A stretch of 64,000 nucleotides of DNA, from positions 943,122-1,007,121 of the forward strand of contig MU004233.1 of assembly GCA_010405405.1 (NCBI GenBank). Direction: 5' to 3'. The position numbers and the translations under genes are program-made. Origin of the DNA: Microthyrium microscopicum (Eukaryota > Ascomycota > Dothideomycetes > Microthyriales > Microthyriaceae). Each line of letters starts with the position of its first letter. Within the stretch, counting starts at the first letter, position 1. Shown here in pieces: positions 55,422 to 64,000 of this stretch. The notes below the pieces were generated by a model. The model saw only the letters and a list, made by a program, of their open reading frames with translations. It did no database searches and was not told where the DNA came from.

Positions 55422-56922
55422 ATGACGGCAACAATTACAAGCGCAGAGCTTCATAGCTCGCCGCCGCCCATACTATCGGCTCGAAACTCTATCGCTATGC
55501 CAAATACCACACCCACACAAAAGATGGTGAGGCCCATGATCACAATGGCTCCGAGGATAGAAGTGGAACCCATATATACCGCCCTCAAGGCGAGCATAGG
55601 GGAGAACTGGCCATTGTATAAAGCCACTGTCGCCGAGTTTGTTCTTGGTAAGTTTACGTTGAATCTGGCACTCTTAACAGTTGGGACCATCGTCACTAAC
55701 GCCTGGCTAGGCAAACGAAACCAAGCAGAGGTTGCTTGGATAATAGATCCATTTCTTCGCGGCGATCAACAACGGGAATCCCTACATAATCAGCTAATAA
55801 TGGCTCTCTTCGCAAATGCGCAACGAGATCCTCCAGAAACACCTGGTGTGGCATCTTGGGTCGCGGCTAATGACAAGCCCACTACGCCTTCCAAGCCAGT
55901 GACAGGCGATGCGGCAGAACAGAAGCTCAAATCAGAAATAATGCATATGCCGGCGAGGGAGCGGTATCGAATCAAGCATCTACCTGAGGTATCTATTATA
56001 TACCATATGCACCTGACAGATTGGAGACTGACACAGAATAGAACCAAACTGACAACTTTGTTACTTCCATGGCATTGGAAGCTCAGTCCCTTAGCATAAA
56101 ACTGCCAGACCCCCAGGCATTATCCGCTGGAGGCTACACAAGAACGAGTAAGCCATATTCCATGTACACGTCGGAAATGCTAGCTAATCATTACAAGATT
56201 GGGAACCTGAAATCCGGAAACGATATCAACCCCAATTATTCGTCGAATCCAATGAATTTCCGGACGAGGAGGCCATTTCAGCACGCATGCTCCCAATATG
56301 CTACGAAGAGGGTCTTTTCAACGGCTTTGCTGGAAATGCTGCTGAATACGTAAATCTAGCAGCCGAGATTCTCATCAAAAACTTACTCACGCGCTGTTTT
56401 ACCATGACGCGCGAAAACGCACCTCGCGGGATTAATTGGGTGCGCACAGCCGCCTATAAACGTCGACTCTCGCACGAAGAAGAAGCGTTTGAGCGTGGTG
56501 CAGTACGTAAGAGCGCGACAGGTCTCTTACCAGCCGAACAGGACGAGATGCGCAAACGAAGACCGATAAGTTTGGTCGATCTAAGATTATGCATTGACAT
56601 GGGCGGCACGATCCTAGGGCACACGACACCGAAGAGTATGATGATTTTTGAAGCGCTAGGCATAGACGATGAACGGCAACCGTCGACAAAGCGTGATGTT
56701 GAGATGATCGATGCGCCGAATGGCATATTGAACCTCGATCCACATGCGCGACCTCTCGCTAACGGCGCATTAAATCTTGATCCACATGCACGACCAGTCG
56801 CTAATGGTGCATTAACGAATGGTGTGCATCATCCTGTCGAGGAAGAGGAGATACCGGGATACTCGGCGACAGATCAGATGGAGCTGGATACGCTCTTTGA
56901 CGACTGTTTGGCGGGTCATTAG
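55422..56922 (+). CDS. HFI1: SAGA complex subunit Ada1 (Hfi1)
   Basis: Four exons (55422-55647, 55711-55988, 56042-56147, 56198-56922) give 444 aa. Conserved features include [20 protein letters not shown] and [11 protein letters not shown] joined across intron 1 to [15 protein letters not shown]. The histone-fold side follows with [20 protein letters not shown] and [14 protein letters not shown]. The end, [13 protein letters not shown], resembles the usual acidic ELD..LDDCLA C-terminus, so the TAG at 56920-56922 looks like the true stop. Ada1 scaffolds the SAGA coactivator with Taf12 in the nucleus. Near the C-terminus a 14-residue unit ([16 protein letters not shown]) is tandemly duplicated. 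The introns are 49-63 nt with GT-AG ends. The frame is open for another 198 codons beyond the stop. Confidence 0.93.
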
Positions 56923-57519
56923 TGCGATACGCCGCAGCCGAGAAAGACAAACGCGCCATCGCATGAAGATCCCATATTGGGCGAAATGCCAGGTCGACAC
57001 TGGAGTGTCTCGGCGTATGATACTCGTGATCTAAAAGCTGCACAGAATGAGTTCTTGGCAGGTGTAAGATCTGCACTAGAACCACAAGCACCACGAGCAC
57101 CACCAACGAAAATCGCACCGCTACAAAGACGTGTGTTACAGAATCTTCTTGAACCATCAGTTGAAGCGTCTTCATTTACACAGTCACCAGGATTTTCGTT
57201 ACCTACAAAGCCACTAGCCGTCGACGACCCCGACATTTCGCACAGCAAGACTCATAACTCCAATGACGACTCCAGCACCCTGAGCGAGGTTTCTAGTACC
57301 CTAGAAGAGGACTGCGATACCTCAGAAGAGGACTGCGATACCGTAGACGAGGAATCCGATACCTCAAAAGATCAATCTAATTATTCAGACGAGGACCATA
57401 AGCCCTCAGACGAGACTTCCGATACCTTAGCTGATGCCTCCGATTACTCACCCGAGAGCCCGCCAATTCAGACGTGGACTACATTGGCTGACCTGTCTTA
57501 TCATGGCTCAACCAGGTAG
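56923..57519 (+). CDS. In-frame extension or small ORF after ADA1, acidic repeats
   Basis: The reading frame of ADA1 continues unbroken past its TAG for 198 codons to a stop at 57517-57519. The first internal ATG is 56986. The sequence is unrecognised: a mixed N-terminal third (RHWSVSAYDTRDLKAAQNEF), a Pro/Ala linker, then Ser/Thr/Asp/Glu-rich imperfect repeats of the EEDCDT / ESDTS type. Codon character is like that of a coding exon. Options are stop-codon readthrough giving a C-terminally extended Ada1, a separate downstream gene, a recent nonsense change in a longer gene, or chance. The TAG-T context is not a known strong readthrough signal. Confidence 0.4.
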   Translation, partial: CDTPQPRKTNAPSHEDPILGEMPGRHWSVSAYDTRDLKAAQNEFLAGVRSALEPQAPRAPPTKIAPLQRRVLQNLLEPSVEASSFTQSPGFSLPTKPLAVDDPDISHSKTHNSNDDSSTLSEVSSTLEEDCDTSEEDCDTVDEESDTSKDQSNYSDEDHKPSDETSDTLADASDYSPESPPIQTWTTLADLSYHGSTR

Positions 57520-59032
57520 CGCCAGAAGACTATCATATTAAGTCTGAAGAAATACCAACACCGAACAATCGAACAACACCCATTAGGTCCCTGGATACTC
57601 AATTTCTTCAGATAAACCTCATCATATCATCAATCCTCACACTCCCCAAATCCTTACTATCTATTCATGTACACAACTTGTGCGAACAGAAGGCATCACG
57701 ATATTTCAATTGCATGGCAGGATTATGGAATAGCATTCAATCACCCTCAGAGGGTCGGCGTTTTTTCATTTGTTTTTTGCGTCTACATTTGTACGCGCAT
57801 ACTGTTACTGGGTGGTTAGGGAGACCTCGATATACCCCCTGGTGAACTTTACAGGCTTTGTTTGACTAGAAGTGGGAGGAAGTTGTTTCTATACTACTGA
57901 AAATTAGGATAAAATGGACTTTTATCGATGCTGTCATCGTTGTTGATGAATGTGATTCCTTCTCTACGTGTCTTGGATCCAGTACGCTGTCTACATCCTA
58001 CCAATTTCCAAGTAAACTGTAACAAAGTCTTCATTGTAATTGTTTTCACTGCAGTCTACTTCTTTGATGACAAGAAAGGCATGGTAAATGTCCTCCTCAA
58101 TTGGTAAAAGCACGTCGGAGGCGCTCTTTTGCTCTTGTCTCCGTAGATTGTGGACACCCGCAACATTTGCTGTCGTAATTTGTTTCTTCAACAGCAAATA
58201 GCGGGGCACGTAAATGTCAGAGACTATCGGTTTGCATAAACATTTTTGTGCCCGCGAAACGGAACTAGGGCGAGGCTGTGGTGGTGAGTCTGATGAGCCA
58301 GCAGCCCTGCCCTTCTCTGCTGCACCATCGAGGCAGCTCCACATGTTCCCTAAGAGTTGCTTGCTTGATCTTCTGAATTCCTTATATGCCATTCGATGTT
58401 ATTATTGGGTTTATTGATCAGTGGATTGGCTCTGTAAAAGTAAAGATCGCCAAACACAGTGTACATTGGATGTTATATCAAAGACCAGTAGTCCGAGCTG
58501 TAACTGGCGACAGCCTTGTATTCCACTCCTGAACTATATTTGCTCTCAAACAGAACGTAATAGCTAAGCTTTTATAGTTCACCAGAAACGTCTTTCTCAC
58601 AACATGGCATCTTTGCACCTGTCGTGAACAGTGCTCAGTCTCCCACCACACTGGCCCTCCCATCTCGAATCATCCCAGAGGAAACAAAAATGCATGTCCT
58701 GTAAACAGTGTAAACATCTTCCGTCAGTGCAAGTTCTACCCTGTGCGATCGTCTCTCTAGCTCTGCAGATGTAACTTGTATTTGCCAGATGGTGCGGGCT
58801 GTGTCGTTGCTACTAAAGTATGATAGTCGTCCCCATGAATGCGCATGGTTGCGTCACATCAGAGGGATACTGCTGGGGCGAGGTTATAAGGGTATATCGT
58901 CCTCCCCCTGGACTTTGGAGCTCGTCATTACGGAAGTCTGATAGTGGTTGATAGCACTATTACCCCATCACATACCAACAGCTTTGATACAACACCAAAT
59001 AACTACCAACATCATCACGTATTAGTCCCACA
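57520..59032. other. Intergenic region with one weak ORF
   Basis: This stretch contains the minus-strand ORF at 57991-58392 (listed separately) and the promoter of the secreted protein gene, with a TATAAGGGTA-like element near 58886. Nothing else is recognised. Confidence 0.4.
57991..58392 (-). CDS. Possible small hypothetical protein
   Basis: This is a 133-codon ORF from an ATG, not recognised. It is hydrophilic, with a basic start (YKEFRRSSKQL), a Ser/Pro linker and a more ordered second half (SDVLLPIEEDIYHAFLVIKE). No signal peptide or membrane segment is seen. The composition is plausible for protein, but nothing else supports it. Confidence 0.3.
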   Translation of the reverse strand: MAYKEFRRSSKQLLGNMWSCLDGAAEKGRAAGSSDSPPQPRPSSVSRAQKCLCKPIVSDIYVPRYLLLKKQITTANVAGVHNLRRQEQKSASDVLLPIEEDIYHAFLVIKEVDCSENNYNEDFVTVYLEIGRM

Positions 59033-59715
59033 ATGCATATCTCATTATCTCTCGTAACGTCTCTTCTCCCTCTTCTATCTCTCGCCGAAAATGCGCCCGC
59101 TTCAACATCCGCCTACATGGACGCAGCAACAGGCATCCAATTCCAAAAGTTCAGCGCCAGCGGCATGTCCATCGGTCTCGCCCTCCCAGATGGGGGCAAC
59201 TCACCAGACCTCATCGCGCAAATGACCGGCGACCCAAACACCAAATGGGCCGGCGCCAGTCTTGGGCCAGCAATGGTCGGCAGCGTCCTCATAAGTACGC
59301 TCTCCCCTCCCCCAGCATCACCATCTCTCTTTCCAACCATACTAACAAACGTTTCCCAGTGGCCTGGCCAAACGAAGGCACAGTCCAAACCAGTCTCCGC
59401 CAAGCAACCACCTTCGCCAGCCCACCCGTCTACGCAGGCGCAACACTAACGCCCATCGCCAAGGGCACGTTCGTCACCGAGACAGGCTGGCAAGCTACCA
59501 TGCTGTGCAAAGGGTGTCTAGCCAACGCAACGCTCGCCTTCGCGCAGGGAGATATGAGCGCCAACATGGGCTATGTGAGCGCGACAGCGGCGCCGATTAC
59601 ACCGGCGGATGTGGCGAGTCCGGTGGCGAAACATGATGTGTTTGGCAAATATGTGTCTGCGGTGGGCGCGGCGAGGAGTGCAATGTTTGCTACTTGGGCG
59701 GGAATGGCGGCATAG
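59033..59715 (+). CDS. Secreted CDH-cytochrome/DOMON-like protein
   Basis: Exons 59033-59294 and 59360-59715 give 205 aa. The first 18 residues, HISLSLVTSLLPLLSLA after Met, are a signal peptide with cleavage likely near ENA/PAS. The mature part begins like the cytochrome domain of cellobiose dehydrogenase (DAATGIQFQKF, GMSIGLALPD). It continues with KWAGASLGPAMVGSVLIMAWP across the splice and CKGCL with a likely disulfide. These DOMON-type beta sandwiches bind haem b (Met and His ligands) in CDH. The Met in SGMSIG is present but I cannot confirm the His. There is no dehydrogenase domain, GPI signal or transmembrane helix, so it is a stand-alone secreted domain. A role in lignocellulose oxidation or surface chemistry is inferred. 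Confidence 0.8.
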
Positions 59716-59893
59716 GGAGTGGTGTAATTTGTAATTGGGGTGGAGAGGTGGTTCATGATGTTATGATTGATTGGAGTTGTGATGCGGATGGGTGGATACT
59801 ATTTGTCATTGTAAATGTTCTGTTGCCAGCGCGGTAATGGGAATCTATCGTTTCTAGCTAGATACAGCAAAAGGAATATATAAATTGGGTATC

Positions 59894-61913
59894 TTATGTG
59901 TGCTTCTCGTCGTCGTCGTAAATGGGAACTCGTTTGGCGTACTCGAGAATATCGGATGAGATGGTCTCCATGATCATGTCGCCTTTGCCGCCGGCAACGC
60001 GAAGGATGAGGTCGTTGAGTGATGAGCGGCCGAGGATATCGACATGATCGCCTAACAAGTGGTTAGAGGTAGGGTATATCTACGAGATGGATACAACTTA
60101 CCTGTGTTCGGTCCGCCACGAGCTGAAAATCGGTCAGGTTCGTGTGGCATCTCAAATACCTTGATTTTGGCACCGGCTGGGTTGTATCGCTTCATCTTCC
60201 AGCCTCGTGAGCACATGTAGCCCATGCTAATCAGATTAACAGTACCATCGCCTTCTCCCATCAATACTCCCCGGTCGATGTCGTGTTCTACACTGCTGTA
60301 ACTGGTATCAATTGACACGTTTAGTTTCGAGAATGGATCTGTGTCTGCTCTATAAACGTAGGCACGTTCCGTAGGCTTGCCAACTCCATAGAAGCAGTAG
60401 ATCTTCAGATTCGGGGCAAAGGGAAGGCGCGTCTCAAGTGGATTGATCCATTTGTTTGGGAGTTTTTGGTTCTTATCAACCTCGGCTTTAGTATGTGCAA
60501 CACCATGGGAGTAGCTGCGAGTTATCATCTTCTTGAACCAGTCTTCAGTCTCGCCAAAGACAAAAGGCAGTGCAGCAGGCACGGTCAAGTTGGCGTAAGA
60601 AGTGGTGGCATTTTCCCCCGGGTGACGGAAGCGAATAAAGGGACCATAAGATGCTTCTTGGCCGGGCTTGTCATCTGGCGCCCACGTAGCATTTCCCCAG
60701 ATCGCTTCTCCACCTATGGGTATCATCGAGCTGATACCTGGCATGGCTCTGAAAATGTCTGCTCGTTCCTGGCGACCTAGAAATTTTTCGAGTCCGTAAA
60801 CAGCAAATGCGTTGAGTTGCGCCGTATCTCTCATTTCTCCGGAAAGAACAGCAGGTAGACCTTTCGCAGTTCCGAGCATACACCCACTGATGTTGATCCA
60901 AGAGTCAATATTGTCCTCCACCCAGGTTGACCCGCCATTTCCATGGCCTTTCTCTTCGACCCAATGTAGGAAATAGTATAGTACTTGTGAGCCCATACTA
61001 TGTGATAGAAGTACGGCTTTTTTGCCTTGTATTCGGACTGCCAATTCGATATGCATCTTGAGTCGAGTAAAGTACTGATCTCGTACCTCGAGGTCTGCAT
61101 ATGCCAATCTCCAGTCATACGCAGCAGTAAATGCATTAGTTGGATCGTATCCAATGGTAGCTAGATTTTCCAATATCTTATTCCAAATCCAGTATCCAGT
61201 AATGAAAAAATCAGTAGCATCGAAACCTTGTGCCGCGCGCAGCTTGATACCCGGAGGATCGAGGCCAGTCACTTCATCCAGCATAATGTGTCGCTTCCAG
61301 CTTGTTTTGTCCATGACCAAGGCTCTCATCATGCTCCAGCTGCCCCATAATCTCTTCCGGAAGTATTGCCGCGAAGTTTCTTCAGTCCCCCAAGACTCTA
61401 AACCCGTCGAAATCACACCAGGTATCATTACAACGGGATGCGACGCGTTGATCCCATCAGCTTGGGCAGCGAGCCCAACGGCAAACGAATCGTAGGCTAC
61501 GGTTTCCTTTTCATGGCGCTGAACGAGTTAGTATAAGCTGAGGAGTCGCGCCATCCATAACCTACTTGGAATTCCCGAGCTTCCTTCAGAAACGCGCTGG
61601 GCAAAACATCGAGTAGAGGCTCAAGGCTCAAATCAGCAAAGCTTGCAATGTCGATGAGGTCACTGTTATTGGCGAAGTAGGCCGCGACAAGCAAACCAAA
61701 GAGCCCACCCAGAATAAAAACCCATGCAAAGCGTCGTTTATTGCCTTTCGAGGAGTTACGTTTGATTTTCAAGGCAGATAAGTGCTTTGCTGGCACAAGT
61801 TTGTAGTCGCGACCTGCGTCGCCTTCTGGAGTGATTGGGCGCGGGCTGTCCTCTTGAGAGCTGTCGTCCTCTTCTTTTTCGCCGTGGCCAAGGCGGCGAC
61901 GGATGACGTTCAT
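59894..61913 (-). CDS. LRO1: Phospholipid:diacylglycerol acyltransferase Lro1
   Basis: Lro1 transfers a fatty acid from phospholipid to diacylglycerol to make triacylglycerol at the ER. Exons 61913-61566, 61518-60102 and 60051-59894 give 640 aa. The N-terminus is a charged cytosolic tail, then a basic KRRFAW flank and one transmembrane segment (VFILGGLFGLLVAAYF). The luminal LCAT-like domain has PVVMIPGVISTGLESWG (lid/oxyanion region), AYDWRLAY and the nucleophile motif LLSHSMGSQV. The catalytic Asp is in GEGDGTVNLIS and the catalytic His in DHVDILG, which is encoded in the last exon. Introns of 47 and 50 nt have GTAGGT and GTAAGT donors. All catalytic elements are intact. It is divergent from NAA30 with 563 bp between the start codons. 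Confidence 0.96.
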
Positions 61914-62476
61914 GGTAGTTGATTGGGCATTGCGAATAATAGAAGATTTGGCGATTGAAGTGTTGTCAGCACGTCTAGTGAGCGGAAAGAAGTTTCGTAA
62001 GAGGTCGAAGAAGAAGAAGGGTGGAAAGTTGCATGTGAAGTTGGATGACGACCAGCCACCCCGGCACCTTCCAATCAACCACCAACAACATCACGACATT
62101 CAGCACCTCAAGCATCGTCCAATCTCTACTACAATAACTTACTTTTCATGACCATTTATCAAAACATGGAAAGCAAAAAGTCTGTCCGGTAAACACCAAT
62201 ATTCTCTTAAGGCGCAGCGCTACTCTACTCAGGCTTCGCTAAGAAATGCTCCGACAAACAGCAATTCTCTGCAACGTCCAGTGAGTTACGAAACGGAGAC
62301 TTTTCGACAGAAGATGGAAAAGGCCGCTCTTGCTTCCTGTGACGATACACGCTCGTGTAACTTTGCACATCAACATTAGCCTGACGCAAGAGACCACGAA
62401 CCGGAACCGCCTGGAATACATCAACGAATCCCGCAACTAGAAACATTTCCGGATTTTTCAAGACAGTCTCTCCGTC
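61914..62476. promoter_or_regulatory. Bidirectional promoter of LRO1 and NAA30
   Basis: This is 563 bp between divergent start codons. No ORF of note is present. Distinct motifs were not identified. Confidence 0.45.
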
Positions 62477-63124
62477 ATGGAACCAAACAAGAGCGACGCA
62501 ATGAGTATCACAGCCACACCAGCTGTCGGGGGTCCTCAATCAGATGCTACTGTCCAGTACATGCAGTATACCAATGAGATGGAGCCACAATACCTTGAAG
62601 CCATCCGCAAACTCATCGGCCGCGACCTTTCAGAGCCATATAGCATCTACGTGTATCGCTATTTCCTCTTCAACTGGCCGGATCTCTGCTGGCTAGCCTT
62701 GGACGACAATACCAAGGAGCTGCTCGGCGTCATCATCTGCAAGCTCGAACATCATCGCAGTGGGACATATCGGGGCTACATCGCAATGCTTGCTGTTGAG
62801 ACGGTGTGTCGCGGACGCGGACTAGGCTCGACATTGGCCAAGCACGCGATCGACAGCATGAGTGATAAAGGCGCCGACGAGATCGTGTTGGAAACGGAGA
62901 CGAACAACACGGCTTCGCTGAAGCTGTATGAGAAGCTTGGGTTTTTGTGCACCAAGCAGCTTCATCGATACTATCTGAATGGCAATAATGCGTTCAGGCT
63001 GGCGCTGTACTTATCAGATTTGAGGACACGGGCGGATCAGGATGGGAGGCCCATGGTGCCTGCGCCCAGTATTAGTAGGCCGTGGGACGAGAGCCAGGAA
63101 TACGATGATGAACTTTACGGCTGA
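62477..63124 (+). CDS. MAK3: NatC N-alpha-acetyltransferase catalytic subunit Naa30 (Mak3)
   Basis: This is a single exon of 215 aa. It acetylates N-termini of the Met-Leu/Ile/Phe type and works with Naa35 and Naa38 on the ribosome. The GNAT fold is complete: DLSEPYSIYVYRYFLFNWPD (substrate-side helix typical of Naa30), LGVIICKLE, GYIAMLAVE, then the acetyl-CoA loop CRGRGLGSTLAKHAID (RxxGxG/A). LETETNNTASLKLYEKLGF and RYYLNGNNAFRLAL follow. The last 35 residues are a disordered acidic tail. The first 30 residues precede the fold; an internal Met at residue 9 (before SITATP) is an alternative start. Confidence 0.95.
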   Translation: MEPNKSDAMSITATPAVGGPQSDATVQYMQYTNEMEPQYLEAIRKLIGRDLSEPYSIYVYRYFLFNWPDLCWLALDDNTKELLGVIICKLEHHRSGTYRGYIAMLAVETVCRGRGLGSTLAKHAIDSMSDKGADEIVLETETNNTASLKLYEKLGFLCTKQLHRYYLNGNNAFRLALYLSDLRTRADQDGRPMVPAPSISRPWDESQEYDDELYG

Positions 63125-64000
63125 AGGGCAGACGGTCCACATGACGAGACCAAGAATTGCTGGGATTGAATGCAGGGAACATCCAACTGCAGTAGAGGTA
63201 TGTACAAAGACTCTAATCCTGGAAAAATGGGCTAAGCTAACGGCCATGTGAGAATATATATCCTGACGTCCATGCTATGCCGTGCCTCACGCTCAAGTTT
63301 TTGATGGTAGTTACACTGACACTCCGGGAGCATATACTCTCCTAGTAATGAAAGTATTCCCTAAGCGTAATTCTTTTGGTGCAACTCCAGTCATGAGAAA
63401 CCCATCATTACCATCAAGCTGACTCCGTTCTATCAAACTTTGGCTTTCCCAATTTCAGTTGAATCTATATCGATGCGATCATGAACCGAGATTCGCTCGC
63501 CGCAGTACTGGGTTATATTATCCTACAAAAAATGTTCTTACAGAGTTGATTGAAAGCCTTCAGCTAATAAAAATCATGTACACTGCCTGACAACAAGTTG
63601 CTCCGGTTAATCTATCGCTTTATGTAAACGTTATCATGAGCTCAAGTGGAGTAATGCCGAGCACAATACTATGCCGAGAAGGGCCAAACACTGAGATCTC
63701 TTCCTATGTAGCCATTCTCATCGCGTACAAACGCATTATGGTAATTGGATCTGACCACTCCATGAGGTCAGACCGCGCAGTTAGTATAAATTATGCCAGA
63801 CTTCCAGATAGTTCAGCTATGAGCGTTCAACATCGCCGACTTCTCGTATACTTCCTTTCGACTGGGCCAATTTGACACGGCATGATATAAGCACTCAAAT
63901 TTAAGACTGGTCTATCTATAAACAAGGCCAGGAATGACGCAGAATCACAGAAGAGGTAAAAGTCTCGACGACAAATCTATCTGGGGCGATGCTCCCAAAG
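63125..64000. other. Right-edge intergenic sequence
   Basis: This holds the 3' side of NAA30 and sequence running out of the window. Short frames only (for example 63636-63875). Nothing is recognised. Confidence 0.4.

Overview
The window looks like a chromosome arm segment from a filamentous ascomycete (Pezizomycotina; a leotiomycete-like relative is my guess from gene style, not proven). The genes have short spliceosomal introns of about 46-65 nt with GTAAGT/GTATGT-type donors and CTAAC/CTAAT branch sites. Intergenic spaces are 0.3-5 kb with CT/GA-biased promoters. The one clear transposon carries the C-to-T (CpA to TpA) decay expected of repeat-induced point mutation (RIP). I see no bacterial, plasmid, viral or CRISPR feature and no tRNA or rRNA gene that I can support.

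Left third (1-24 kb). About 5 kb without a convincing gene is followed by SEC24 (COPII coat, minus strand, four exons, the last adding only four codons). A short-chain dehydrogenase pseudogene follows, then a second degenerate ORF on the minus strand. Next come a NYN-domain putative RNase with C-terminal zinc fingers, a coiled-coil protein of unknown function, a SAM-dependent methyltransferase and a class C beta-lactamase-like serine hydrolase. MPE1 (mRNA cleavage/polyadenylation, DWNN + CCHC + RING) and CNS1/TTC4 (Hsp90 co-chaperone) close this part.

Middle (24-50 kb). A 2EXR/F-box-like protein has a 51-nt stop-free intron whose length is divisible by three. Then come mitochondrial serine hydroxymethyltransferase, a Pro/Ser-rich single-pass membrane protein, about 5 kb of gene-poor sequence, and a HIRIP3/CHZ-like histone chaperone. 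A 3.78-kb Tc1/mariner element follows, with 50-bp perfect terminal inverted repeats, a broken transposase and a second, unrecognised broken reading frame. It ends 81 bp from the stop codon of allantoinase (DAL1), whose promoter carries three HGATAR nitrogen-regulator sites.

Right part (50-64 kb). An unknown two-exon protein, BFR1 (polysome/RNP-associated coiled coil), the SAGA subunit ADA1/HFI1 (followed in the same frame by a 198-codon open extension after its TAG), a secreted CDH-cytochrome-like protein, LRO1 (phospholipid:diacylglycerol acyltransferase) and, divergent from it, NAA30/MAK3 (NatC acetyltransferase).

Most genes are unlinked housekeeping genes (secretion, RNA processing, chaperoning, one-carbon and purine/ureide metabolism, chromatin, lipid storage). 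I do not see a biosynthetic cluster. The most unusual items are the two-ORF Tc1/mariner element with unmutated outer repeats, the in-frame extension beyond ADA1, the perfect 11-bp hairpin in the intron of the membrane-protein gene, and several host ORFs broken by a few in-frame stops. All family names come from recognising motifs by eye; no database search was run.
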